Positions 23,612 through 31,644 of a DNA stretch of 34,036 bases are shown piece after piece. Numbering within the stretch: position 1 is the stretch's first letter; each line of letters opens with the position of its first letter. Source of the DNA: Chloroflexota bacterium (GTDB taxonomy: Bacteria > Chloroflexota > Anaerolineae > Promineifilales > Promineifilaceae); NCBI GenBank assembly GCA_029559155.1, contig JAKQCM010000501.1:1-34036 (forward strand), read 5' to 3'. The position numbers and the translations under genes were made by a program. The notes under the pieces were generated by a model. The model was not told the origin of the DNA. It did no database searches and worked only from the letters and a program-made list of their open reading frames with translations.

Positions 23612-24841
23612 ATGACTGACACACTTACCCTTCAACCCATTTCCATCGCCAACGGCGGCGCCGGTTTTGCCCGCGACGCCCAGGACAGACCGGTATTTAT
23701 CCCCTTCACCCTTCCCGGCGAAACCGTCGAAGCCCAAATTGTTGAGGAAAAAGCACACTTCTCGCTGGCGGAATTGGTCGCCGTGATCACGCCATCGCCA
23801 GATCGCGTGGAGCCGCGCTGCCCCCATTTTGGCATTTGCGGCGGCTGCCACTTTCAACACGTGGCCTACGCAAGACAATTGATCATCAAACAACAGATCA
23901 TTATCGACCAGCTTCAGCGCATTGGGGGACTCACGGCCGTTTCCGTCGCCCCTACCATCCCCCACTCCAACCCCTGGGCTTACCGCGCCGAAACCGAACT
24001 GACGCCCACTCCAACAGGCGGTCTTGGCTATTGGTCGCCGCGTGAACGGGAAGTCATTCCCATTGAAACCTGCCCCATCATTCACCCCGACCTGCTCGCC
24101 CTGTGGCAAGACGTAGACCTGGAACTGCCCGGCCTGCGCAAACTCACCCTGCGCATCGGCGACGACGACGCGCTGCTGGCTGCCCTGGAAATTGATGACG
24201 TCGAGCCGCCAGAGCTAGAAACCGATTTCCCGGTCTCTGTGGCCATCGTCCTGCCGGACAGAACGGCCGCCACCCTGGTGGGCGATCATTACACCGTGCA
24301 GGCGGTCAACGGCCGTGATTTCCGCGTTTCTCCTGGCTGCCACTTTGCGCCCAGCCCGGCCACCCTGCCGGCCCTGATCGACACCCTGCAGCGCTACGCC
24401 GCTCTGACCGGCAAAGAGACAGTTATCGACGGGTACAGCGGCGTAGGCTTGCTGACGGCCTTCCTGGCCGAAAATGCGGCCAGCGTCATCGCCATCGAAG
24501 TAAACCCGGATGCGGTTGCCGATACGGCCGTTAACCTGCAAGACACCAACAATGTCTCCCTATACGAAGGCTGGCTGGAAGACGTGCTGCCACAGCTGCC
24601 TACTCCCGACCTGCTCGTGGTCCATCCGCCGCAAAAAGGATTGTCTAAGCCGGTCATTCACACCATTACCCGGAAACGGCCGTTCCGCATCATCTACATT
24701 AGCAGCGATATCGCCACCCTGGCCCGCGACGGTAAACAGCTCAGCCAGGCCGGTTACACCCTCAAAGCCATCCAACCTATCGACACTGCGCCGCAAACCT
24801 ACCACCTGGACACCGTGTCGTTGTGGCATTGGGAAAATTAG
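23612..24841 (+). CDS. TrmA/RumA-family RNA m5U methyltransferase homologue lacking the catalytic Cys
   Basis: This 409-residue protein has the RumA/TrmA layout. An N-terminal TRAM-like barrel covers about 1-60. A 4Fe-4S cysteine set is complete: Cys70, Cys76, Cys79 and Cys154 (RCPHFGICGGC and IETCP). A C-terminal SAM fold follows, with VIDGYSGVGLLTAFLA (271-286) as motif I. Three key elements differ from active enzymes. The nucleophile motif YVSCNPATLARD reads YISSDIATLARD, so Ser365 replaces Cys. The DPPR motif reads HPPQ (338-341). The C-terminal HVETV general-base Glu is Asp400. The expected FFQ.N region also reads CHFAPSP. It may be inactive, or may modify a different base or atom. The start ATG 23612 has no strong Shine-Dalgarno. 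It follows the CPBP-like gene by 28 bases. Confidence 0.85.
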   Translation: MTDTLTLQPISIANGGAGFARDAQDRPVFIPFTLPGETVEAQIVEEKAHFSLAELVAVITPSPDRVEPRCPHFGICGGCHFQHVAYARQLIIKQQIIIDQLQRIGGLTAVSVAPTIPHSNPWAYRAETELTPTPTGGLGYWSPREREVIPIETCPIIHPDLLALWQDVDLELPGLRKLTLRIGDDDALLAALEIDDVEPPELETDFPVSVAIVLPDRTAATLVGDHYTVQAVNGRDFRVSPGCHFAPSPATLPALIDTLQRYAALTGKETVIDGYSGVGLLTAFLAENAASVIAIEVNPDAVADTAVNLQDTNNVSLYEGWLEDVLPQLPTPDLLVVHPPQKGLSKPVIHTITRKRPFRIIYISSDIATLARDGKQLSQAGYTLKAIQPIDTAPQTYHLDTVSLWHWEN

Positions 24842-24856
24842 AGATTGGAGATGAGA

Positions 24857-26740
24857 ATGCCGGTGCTAGATTACAAAATTCCTGATTGGCTAAATAGTGT
24901 TCATCATGATGGCTCCCAACAGTATGTTTCCACGGCCGTACCACATCTCCATGAACCCGTCACGCTCCGGCTGCGCGTCGGGCACGGCGCGCCACTACGC
25001 CAGGTTTACCTGCGCACGTTTCCGGATGGCGAACAAGCCCTTGCCCGCATGACCCGCAGTCAGGCAACCCGCGCCAGCGACTGGTGGGAAATCACCTTGC
25101 CTGTCAACCAGCCCTATTTCCACTACCGTTTTGTACTGGAAGCTGAGGATGGCGTGTGGTTTTATACGGCCGTCGGCCCCACCGCCCACATTCCCCTGGA
25201 CCACACCGATTTCTGCTTGCTGGCCGATTATGCCGCGCCTGGTTGGCTGGACACGGCCGTTTTCTACCAAATCTTCCCCGACCGCTTCTACAACGCCGAC
25301 CCAACCACCGACCCCAAGCCGGAAGAGTACGAATTTGGCAGCTATCGACCGCGCACCTACCCCTGGGGCGCGCCGCCGCCGCCCGACCAACTGTTCCCCT
25401 TCGTTTTTTACGGCGGCGATCTGCCGGGCATCACCGCCAAGCTCGGCTATTTACACGACCTGGGCGTCAACGCCCTGTACCTGAATCCGGTATTCACCGC
25501 CCACTCCAACCACAAATACGACGTCGCCGACTACGACCACGTCGATCCCCATTTTGGCGGTGATGAGGCGCTGGTCGCTTTACGACAAGCGTTAGATGCC
25601 TACCACATGCGCTACATCCTCGACGTGGTTCCCAATCACTGCGGCTACTGGCACCCCTGGTTCCAGGCCGCCCGCGCCGACATCAACGCCCCGGAAGCCG
25701 AATTTTTTACCTTTACTCACCATCCCGATGGCTACGCTTCCTGGCTGGGGGTGTGGCTGCTGCCCAAACTGAACTATCGCAGCAAGGAATTACGGCGCAG
25801 GATGTATGGCGGGGAAACGGCCGTATTCCGCCGCTGGCTCCAACCTCCCTTTTCCGCTGATGGCTGGCGGGTAGACGTTGCCAACATGCTCGGTCGGCAG
25901 GGCGAAACCCAAATCGGCTGGGAAATCACCCAGGACATCCGCCGCGCCGTCAAAGAAACGCGCCCGGACGCCTACCTGATCGGCGAAAACTTTTTCGACG
26001 CCAGCGCCAGCCTGCAAGGCGACCAATGGGATGGCGTTATGAATTACGCCGGGCTGGCGTCGCCGCTGCTGGCCTGGCTGCGCGGCTACCAACAAGGCGC
26101 TCATGGCCTGGATGGGCAAATTAAGGCCCCGCTGCCCTGGCCCACGGCCGCTTTGGCGGCCACCTGGCAGCAGGCGCTGGCCAGCATCCCCTGGCAAATT
26201 GCCTTGCAGCAGTTCAATGTGATCAACAGTCACGACACGCCGCGTCTGCGGACCGAGCTTCAGGGCAACGACGCCCTGCACCGGCTGGCGGCCATCGTGC
26301 AGTTTACCTATCCCGGCATACCCTGTCTGTATTACGGCGACGAAATCGGCCTGATGGATGTGCCCGGGCTGGCGTCACGCGGCTGCATGGTGTGGGACGA
26401 AGCGTCGTGGGATGGTGATCTGCTGGACTTTTACCGCGAGTTAATCCGGCTGCGGCGCGAGTCGGTGGTTTTGCAAAAGGGCGGGTTCCAGATTTTAGCG
26501 GTGGAGGCGGATTTATTGGCTTATCAGCGCGAGGGGGCGAACGGCCGTTTCCTCATCATCGCCCAACGCAGCCAGACGCCGCGCCCGGCCGGGCCAATGC
26601 CGCTGGTCCACAGCGGCATTGCCAACGGAACCCAATTGAGAGAAGTTTTCACCGGGAAAACGGCTGAGGTTGTAGACGGCCGTCTAATTCTGGATACCCT
26701 GCCCCAGGGCGCAACCCTCTGGCAAAGCGGCCAAATCTAG
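24857..26740 (+). CDS. GH13 alpha-glucan hydrolase (neopullulanase/maltodextrin glucosidase-like)
   Basis: This is a 627-residue enzyme. ATG 24857 lies 6 bases after GGAG; ATG 24851 and TTG 24845 are alternatives. Residues about 15-125 form a CBM34-like N-domain as in neopullulanase, cyclomaltodextrinase and MalZ. The barrel starts with AVFYQIFPDRFYNADP. Region I is DVVPNHCG. The nucleophile is Asp340 (DGWRVDVAN), the acid/base Glu377 (IGENFFD) and the stabiliser Asp460 (NSHDTPRL), all present. YPGIPCLYYGDEIGL is the usual end of the barrel. No signal peptide is seen, so it likely acts on imported maltodextrins in the cytoplasm. It begins 15 bases after the TrmA-like gene and may share its transcript. 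No transporter gene is nearby. Confidence 0.93.
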   Translation: MPVLDYKIPDWLNSVHHDGSQQYVSTAVPHLHEPVTLRLRVGHGAPLRQVYLRTFPDGEQALARMTRSQATRASDWWEITLPVNQPYFHYRFVLEAEDGVWFYTAVGPTAHIPLDHTDFCLLADYAAPGWLDTAVFYQIFPDRFYNADPTTDPKPEEYEFGSYRPRTYPWGAPPPPDQLFPFVFYGGDLPGITAKLGYLHDLGVNALYLNPVFTAHSNHKYDVADYDHVDPHFGGDEALVALRQALDAYHMRYILDVVPNHCGYWHPWFQAARADINAPEAEFFTFTHHPDGYASWLGVWLLPKLNYRSKELRRRMYGGETAVFRRWLQPPFSADGWRVDVANMLGRQGETQIGWEITQDIRRAVKETRPDAYLIGENFFDASASLQGDQWDGVMNYAGLASPLLAWLRGYQQGAHGLDGQIKAPLPWPTAALAATWQQALASIPWQIALQQFNVINSHDTPRLRTELQGNDALHRLAAIVQFTYPGIPCLYYGDEIGLMDVPGLASRGCMVWDEASWDGDLLDFYRELIRLRRESVVLQKGGFQILAVEADLLAYQREGANGRFLIIAQRSQTPRPAGPMPLVHSGIANGTQLREVFTGKTAEVVDGRLILDTLPQGATLWQSGQI

Positions 26741-26808
26741 GCATTCAATTTGTCATTTAAGCTGTTGTCAACTATCATCACGCCATTTCCGGTGAAAGAC
26801 AAACCTTC

Positions 26809-27366
26809 ATGGACTCGCGTCGTCGTACAATCCTAATCCTGGTAGGGATCACGTTATTGACATTGCCACTCTATTGTTTGGGAGTTGTGGGCTTGATGTT
26901 GGCGCCTGAAGGCGGTATTGATGCCTTGCCGCCTACGCTGCCGGCTGTCTTATCGCCCACGCCCACAAGCACGACGATTGGCACGGTAACGGCCGTTGCC
27001 ACCCTCACGCCCCCGTCTACCGTCACCCCAGGAAAGCCCACCGTTACCTTGCTGCCCACACCCACCCAATTCCAAACGCCAACCCGCCTGCCGGCCACGG
27101 CCACCGGCACCACCACCGCGACGGCTACTCCCACCAACACAGCCACGCCCACCACTACCGCCACCAACACCCAGACACCCACGGCCACAGCCACCAATTT
27201 ACCCAGCGCCACTCCTAGCGCCACACCCATCACACCCACGGCCACGCCAACGGCGACGCCAACCAACACACCGGAACTCCCAAGCCCCACACCCACATTT
27301 ACCCCTGAGCCGCCTACGGCCACCCCCACGGAAACCCCCACCGCTGCTTCAGGGAGTCTAACTTAG
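26809..27366 (+). CDS. Thr/Pro-rich membrane-anchored surface protein
   Basis: This is a 185-residue protein. A basic start (MDSRRR) and a hydrophobic stretch at about 8-32 form a signal anchor or uncleaved signal peptide. From residue about 40 to the end it consists of Thr/Pro/Ala-rich low-complexity sequence (repeated TPT, TATAT, TPTNT) with no folded domain. Such stalks are typical of O-glycosylated or wall-spanning linkers. It ends without a sorting motif. It could be a substrate for the GT-C enzymes encoded upstream, but this is only inference. The ATG is preceded by a weak GGTGAAAG. The frame stops 9 bases before the first M42 gene, so cotranscription is possible. The strong base bias also produces a long antisense frame, which is ignored. 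Confidence 0.7.
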   Translation: MDSRRRTILILVGITLLTLPLYCLGVVGLMLAPEGGIDALPPTLPAVLSPTPTSTTIGTVTAVATLTPPSTVTPGKPTVTLLPTPTQFQTPTRLPATATGTTTATATPTNTATPTTTATNTQTPTATATNLPSATPSATPITPTATPTATPTNTPELPSPTPTFTPEPPTATPTETPTAASGSLT

Positions 27367-27375
27367 AGAAACGTT

Positions 27376-28461
27376 ATGGATACATTTAAACTTTTACAAA
27401 CCCTCACTGAAACAGCCGCCCCATCCGGCCGCGAACAACAAATCGCCCAGGTGATAACCGATTTATGGGAACCGTATGTCGATTCGTTGCACATTGACCG
27501 GGTGGGCAGCCTGATTGCCGTGAAAAACGGCCGTGCCCCTGCCCCTCGTCCTCGCCTGCTTCTGGCAGCCCACATGGATGAAATCGGGTTGATGGTGCGC
27601 CAGGTGGTCGAACATGCTGGTAACGGCTTTTTGCGCGTCACCAACGTCGGCGGCGTCGATATTCGCCAGATTTACGCGCAGTTGGTCACGGTACACGGCC
27701 GTAAAGATCTGCACGGCGTCATGGCCAGCCTACCGCCCCACATGCTGCCCGATGAACGCAGCGACAAACCATTCGGCTACGAAGACCTGGTTGTCGATTT
27801 AGGCCTGCCCATTGCCGAGGTACAGGCCAACGTGTCTGTTGGCGATTTTGTCAGCTTCCGCCAACCGCTGCGCAAACTTCTGGGCAAGCGGGTCAGCGGC
27901 AAAGCGCTGGACAACCGCGCTTCTGTGGCCGCCGTGACGGTGTGCCTGGAATATTTACAAGGCCGCGCGCACGATTGGGACGTGGTCGCTGTAGCGACCG
28001 TTCAAGAAGAGACACGGCTTTTGGGCGCCTACACCAGCGCGTTCGCGCAACGGCCGTCCGCCGCTGTCGCCATCGACGTAACCTTTGGCAAAGGCCCCGG
28101 AGCCAACGACGAAAACGCCTTTGAATTGGGCGGCGGGCCAACCATCGACATTGGTCCAAATGTCCACCCAGGCATGTATCAGGCGCTGCAAGACGCCGCC
28201 GACGCCCTGGAAATGAGCGTAAACACCGCCACCCATGCCCGCTACAGCGGCACAGATGCCTTTGGCCTGCAAATTGCCCGCGAGGGCATTCCCACCGGCC
28301 TGGTGGGCATTCCGCTGCGTTACATGCACACCATGGTCGAATCGGTGGATATGAAAGATGTAGAGCGCACCGGGCGGCTGTTAGGCGAGTTGATTGTGCA
28401 GCTGGATGCCAAATTTATCGACACCATCACCGCCGCCATGATGGAGGCAGACAAATCATGA
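27376..28461 (+). CDS. M42 family metallo-aminopeptidase 1
   Basis: This 361-residue enzyme matches the length of M42 (TET-type, glutamyl aminopeptidase) enzymes, cytosolic di-metal peptidases that usually form dodecamers and trim peptides. Metal and catalytic residues are all visible: His66 (AAHMDEIG), Asp179 (KALDNRAS), catalytic Glu211 and Glu212 (VQEETRLLGA), Asp234 (AIDVTF) and His318 (RYMHTMVE). It is the first of three adjacent M42 genes with clearly different sequences, and its stop overlaps the next start (ATGA). The N-terminal start has only a weak AGAGA ribosome-binding site. Differences around the third and fourth metal ligands suggest different substrate preference among the three. 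Confidence 0.93.
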   Translation: MDTFKLLQTLTETAAPSGREQQIAQVITDLWEPYVDSLHIDRVGSLIAVKNGRAPAPRPRLLLAAHMDEIGLMVRQVVEHAGNGFLRVTNVGGVDIRQIYAQLVTVHGRKDLHGVMASLPPHMLPDERSDKPFGYEDLVVDLGLPIAEVQANVSVGDFVSFRQPLRKLLGKRVSGKALDNRASVAAVTVCLEYLQGRAHDWDVVAVATVQEETRLLGAYTSAFAQRPSAAVAIDVTFGKGPGANDENAFELGGGPTIDIGPNVHPGMYQALQDAADALEMSVNTATHARYSGTDAFGLQIAREGIPTGLVGIPLRYMHTMVESVDMKDVERTGRLLGELIVQLDAKFIDTITAAMMEADKS

Positions 28462-29495
28462 ACGAACTGCTAAAAAACCTCACCGAAGCCGTCGGCGTAT
28501 CCAGCAATGAAAAAGAAGTGCGCCTGCTTATCCGCGATCTCATCGCCGATTATGTGGACGAGTGGCACGTCGATGCCCTGGGCAACCTGTTGGCTCTCAA
28601 AAAAGGCACGGGCGCTTCGCCGCTGCGCGTGCTGGTGGACGCCCACATGGACGAAGTCGGCCTGATGATCACCGATATCGACAGCAATGGGACGCTGAAG
28701 TTTGAGGGTGTGGGCGGCTTTAATGACCGCACCTTGCTCGGCAAAGTGGTGCAGGTCGGACCCAAAAAGATCACCGGTGTGATCGGAGCGAGACCTGTGC
28801 ATTTGCTGGAGGCGAATCAGCGCAACAGCGTGGTAAAAATGGACGCCATGCGCATTGACATTGGCGCAAAAAATAAAGACGCCGCCAACGGCAAGGTGAA
28901 CGTGGGGGATTTTGCCGCTTTTGTGACGGAGTATGAAGAGTTAGGGGTAACGGCCGTTGGCAAAGCCTTTGATGATCGCGCCGGATGCGCCGCCCTGGTG
29001 GAATTATTACGCGCACGGCCGTATCCGTTTGACCTGTACGCCTCTTTTTCCGTTCAGGAAGAAGTTGGCCTGCGTGGGGCAGAAGTAGCCGCATACGGCA
29101 TCAACCCGGATGTCGCGCTGGTATTAGAATGCACCCCCGCCTATGACCTGCCCAATGAAAATGACGTCAGCCCCAATGTCGCGCTGGGCAAAGGGCCGTC
29201 GATTTACGTCATGGATCGGGTCACGATTCAGGACCCCAGGCTGGTCGGCCACATCACCCGCACGGCCGTCGCTAACGGCATTCCCTTCCAAATTCGGCAG
29301 CCTGGGGGTGGAGGCACGAATACGGCCGTTATCCAACGCACACGCGGCGGCATTCCGGCGGCCACCATCGCTGTGCCGGGCCGCCACGCCCACACGCCCA
29401 CCATGATCATCAACCTGGAAGATTACGCCAACGTTGTCAAACTGGCCGAAGCCACCCTACGCAGCCTGACGCCGGATGTGATCAAACGAAACTGA
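28458..29495 (+). CDS. M42 family metallo-aminopeptidase 2
   Basis: This is a 345-residue enzyme translated from an ATG overlapping the previous stop, with GGAGG about 10 bases upstream. Ligands are His63 (DAHMDEVG), Asp172 (AFDDRAG), Glu201 and Glu202 (VQEEVGLRGAEVA), Glu224 (LVLECTP) and His312 (GRHAHTP). Glu224 replaces the Asp seen in copies 1 and 3, a variation known among M42 enzymes. The segment GVIGARPVHLLEANQR matches the usual M42 PDZ-like inserted domain. It probably acts with its neighbours in the stepwise breakdown of peptides, and mixed oligomers between the three subunits are possible. Confidence 0.93.
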   Translation: MNELLKNLTEAVGVSSNEKEVRLLIRDLIADYVDEWHVDALGNLLALKKGTGASPLRVLVDAHMDEVGLMITDIDSNGTLKFEGVGGFNDRTLLGKVVQVGPKKITGVIGARPVHLLEANQRNSVVKMDAMRIDIGAKNKDAANGKVNVGDFAAFVTEYEELGVTAVGKAFDDRAGCAALVELLRARPYPFDLYASFSVQEEVGLRGAEVAAYGINPDVALVLECTPAYDLPNENDVSPNVALGKGPSIYVMDRVTIQDPRLVGHITRTAVANGIPFQIRQPGGGGTNTAVIQRTRGGIPAATIAVPGRHAHTPTMIINLEDYANVVKLAEATLRSLTPDVIKRN

Positions 29496-29513
29496 AATTA
29501 AGACCACAGATTT

Positions 29514-29558
29514 AAGATTGAAGATGATGTGATTTCTTACCTTTTTATCTTCAATCTT
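29514..29558. repeat. 12-bp inverted repeat between M42 genes 2 and 3
   Basis: AAGATTGAAGAT (29514-29525) and ATCTTCAATCTT (29547-29558) are perfect reverse complements around 21 bases. The right arm runs into TTTT, then into the ribosome-binding site of the third gene. It could act as a weak terminator or RNA-stability element that sets the third gene apart from the first two. Its purine-rich pattern resembles sequences at 16046, 24840 and 33999. Confidence 0.7.
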
Positions 29559-29570
29559 TTTGAGGAAGCA

Positions 29571-30563
29571 ATGAACGAACTGATTAAAAAACTGGTAGAA
29601 GCTTACGGCCCTTCAGGCTTTGAAGATGGCATGCGCGATTTAATCCGCCCCGAAATCGAAGCCTATGCCGACGAAATCAGCGTAGATGCCCTGGGCAACC
29701 TGATCGCCGTCAAAAAGGGCAGCGGCGGCGGCCTGAAAGTCATGATCGCCGCCCACATGGATGAGATTGGCGTGATGGTGACGCACATCACCCAGGATGG
29801 CTTTTTGCGTTTCACCAATATCGGCGGCGTGCTGCCGCACAATTTGATGGGCAGCCGGGTGCAGTTTGCCAACGGCGTGATTGGCGTCATTTCCAGCGAC
29901 CGCCTTGACGATCGCAGCAAAATCCACCCGCTGACCAAGTTTTTCATCGACGTTGGGGCGAGCAGCCCGGACGATTGTCCGGTGGGTGTGGGTGATGCGG
30001 CGGGGTTTGTACGGCCGTTTCTCGCCCAGGGCAAACGCCTTACCTCTAAAACCATGGATGACCGTATCGGCTGCGTGGTTGCCATCGAAACCCTCAGACG
30101 GCTCAAAACCACCCCCCACGACGTCTACTTCGCCTTTACTGTGCAAGAAGAAGTGGGCGTACGCGGCGCAATGACCGCCGCCAACCACCTCGATCCCGAC
30201 GTTGGCATCGCTCTGGACGTCACGCTCACCGGCGACGTGCCCGAAGCGCGCCCCATGGCTATCAGCCTGGGCCAGGGCGCAGCCATTAAGGTCAAAGACA
30301 GCGGCATGATCGCCCACGCCGGCCTGGTGCGCCTGATGAAACAACGCGCCGAAGCAGCCCAAATCAGCTACCAGCTCGAAGTGCTTGATGGCGGCTCCAC
30401 CGACGCCCGCTCAATGCAAATTTCCAACGGCGGCACGGCGGCCGGCTGCATTTCCATCCCCTGCCGCTATGTCCACTCCCAAAGCGAAACCGTCGACGCC
30501 GACGATGTCGAAAGCTGCATTAAACTTCTGGTGGAAATCCTCGCAAACCCCATCAACTTGTAA
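29571..30563 (+). CDS. M42 family metallo-aminopeptidase 3
   Basis: This is a 330-residue enzyme. ATG 29571 follows GAGGAAG and begins in line with copy 2 (MNELIKKLVEAYG); the upstream GTG 29529 lies inside the inverted repeat. Ligands are His62 (AAHMDEIG), Asp163 (TMDDRIG), Glu193 and Glu194 (VQEEVGVRGAMTAA), Asp216 (IALDVTLTGD) and His302 (RYVHSQSE). All are intact, so three potentially active M42 enzymes lie in tandem. The N-terminal similarity of copies 2 and 3 suggests that they arose from a duplication. Copy 1 is more diverged. Confidence 0.93.
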   Translation: MNELIKKLVEAYGPSGFEDGMRDLIRPEIEAYADEISVDALGNLIAVKKGSGGGLKVMIAAHMDEIGVMVTHITQDGFLRFTNIGGVLPHNLMGSRVQFANGVIGVISSDRLDDRSKIHPLTKFFIDVGASSPDDCPVGVGDAAGFVRPFLAQGKRLTSKTMDDRIGCVVAIETLRRLKTTPHDVYFAFTVQEEVGVRGAMTAANHLDPDVGIALDVTLTGDVPEARPMAISLGQGAAIKVKDSGMIAHAGLVRLMKQRAEAAQISYQLEVLDGGSTDARSMQISNGGTAAGCISIPCRYVHSQSETVDADDVESCIKLLVEILANPINL

Positions 30564-30571
30564 ATAAAAAA

Positions 30572-30617
30572 CCGCCCTGAGGCAAAAGCCGGACATCCAG
30601 CTTTTGCCCCAGGGCGG
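30572..30617 (-). terminator. Terminator for the minus-strand membrane protein pair
   Basis: CCGCCCTG and GGCAAAAGC (30572-30589) pair with GCTTTTGCC and CAGGGCGG (30600-30617) with one mismatch, giving a 17-bp stem and a 10-base loop. On the minus strand the hairpin is followed by TTTTTTATTT, so it ends the 31542-30682 transcripts. On the plus strand no T-tract follows, although the stem may still protect the M42 mRNA. Confidence 0.85.
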
Positions 30618-30681
30618 CGATCCGTTTAGCCTCGCCTGAGTTGCCCTATTTTGGCAATTGGCCCCCTCAAAAATTCGTTCC

Positions 30682-31038
30682 TCAGCTCAAAAACCGCGCC
30701 CCTAACCAAAACAACGTCATAGTCGGAATAACCTGTGTAAACGGCAGCAGCGCCTCTACGGCCGCCACGCCGCGCAGCGCTTTCAACCCCAACCGATCCA
30801 AAATGATCCAGGCAAACGGGGCGGACAAAATATCCAGCCCAAAATCCAACAGATCGATCATCACCACAACCAAAAAAGGCGTCAGGCGCAGCGTTTCAGT
30901 AAAATCGGCGTCCGGCGGCACGTCTATGCGCCGCACAGTCAGCAAAATATAGCCCAACAAAAGCAGCCCCAATGTCAGACAGCAGGCCATCATCGCCAGC
31001 AAGTAAAGTCCAATTGTTTGTAGCGTATCTGTATTCAT
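30682..31038 (-). CDS. Small membrane protein of unknown function
   Basis: This is a 118-residue protein. A long hydrophobic helix at about 8-34 precedes the loop RRIDVPPDADFTETLRLTP. A second membrane segment covers about 53-80 and a third hydrophobic C-terminal segment about 90-115. No family was recognised. It starts 6 bases after the DUF456 gene, so the two are translated from one transcript and may form a complex. The ATG start lies at 31038. It contains no ACGGCCGT. Confidence 0.7.
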   Translation of the reverse strand: MNTDTLQTIGLYLLAMMACCLTLGLLLLGYILLTVRRIDVPPDADFTETLRLTPFLVVVMIDLLDFGLDILSAPFAWIILDRLGLKALRGVAAVEALLPFTQVIPTMTLFWLGARFLS

Positions 31039-31044
31039 GCCGCT

Positions 31045-31542
31045 TTAGCCGACGAGAACCGCCCAGATAAAGATGATAATCACCAAAACGCCGCCAACCA
31101 GTTGAATCATGGTAGCGATACCCCAACCAGCCAACCCCCCTTTGCTGGCGCGCCAGGCAGCATCCCAATCGCGTCGTTTGTGGTATTCGCCCAGCAGCAC
31201 GCCTACAGCATAACCGATGATCGTACCGATGATGGGGACAATGAAAGAACCAATAATTGCCCCAATAAGGCCGGTGAGGATGGTGCGTTTGGCCGCGCCC
31301 ACTTTGCGCGCGCCAAAAATAGGCAGCCAGATGTCCGACAGCCCGGCAAAGATGACGATAAACGAAATGAACAGGAACGTGGCGATGCTCAACGTTTCAA
31401 AGTTATCGCGCCAGACATAGACAGCCACGCCCAGCCAGATCATAAAAATACCGGGCAAGATAGGGACGATGACGCCGATGAGACCGACAATCATCAAAAG
31501 AACGATTAACCCGAAAAATAGCGAATCAACGATCAGGGACAA
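31045..31542 (-). CDS. DUF456 family membrane protein
   Basis: This is a 165-residue, glycine-rich polytopic protein. The pattern MIVGLIGVIVPILPGIFMIW near residues 17-36 and the Gly-rich GLIGAIIGSFIVPIIGTIIG near 92-111 match the DUF456 family, which has no known function. About four to five membrane segments are present. A cytoplasmic-looking charged loop HKRRDWDAAWRASKGG precedes the last helix. It starts at TTG 31542; on the minus strand AGGAG lies 8 bases upstream, which strongly supports this unusual start. It forms a two-gene unit with the small membrane protein. Confidence 0.8.
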   Translation of the reverse strand: MSLIVDSLFFGLIVLLMIVGLIGVIVPILPGIFMIWLGVAVYVWRDNFETLSIATFLFISFIVIFAGLSDIWLPIFGARKVGAAKRTILTGLIGAIIGSFIVPIIGTIIGYAVGVLLGEYHKRRDWDAAWRASKGGLAGWGIATMIQLVGGVLVIIIFIWAVLVG

Positions 31543-31644
31543 TCTTTTTACTCCTCGCGCTTATCAGATTGGCCGTGTGGCCCGGCTGACAAGCCCGGAT
31601 GCCTGTGCAAGATATGAATTCTGGGTAGCTATACGGATTTAGGG

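Noticed and set aside
26996..27361. Tandem repeat or antisense gene in the Thr/Pro-rich region
   Set aside because: The apparent repeats are degenerate codon runs for Thr and Pro, not exact DNA repeats.
30641..30952. Plus-strand frame opposite the small membrane protein
   Set aside because: The minus-strand frame has clear membrane helices and operon spacing with the DUF456 gene.
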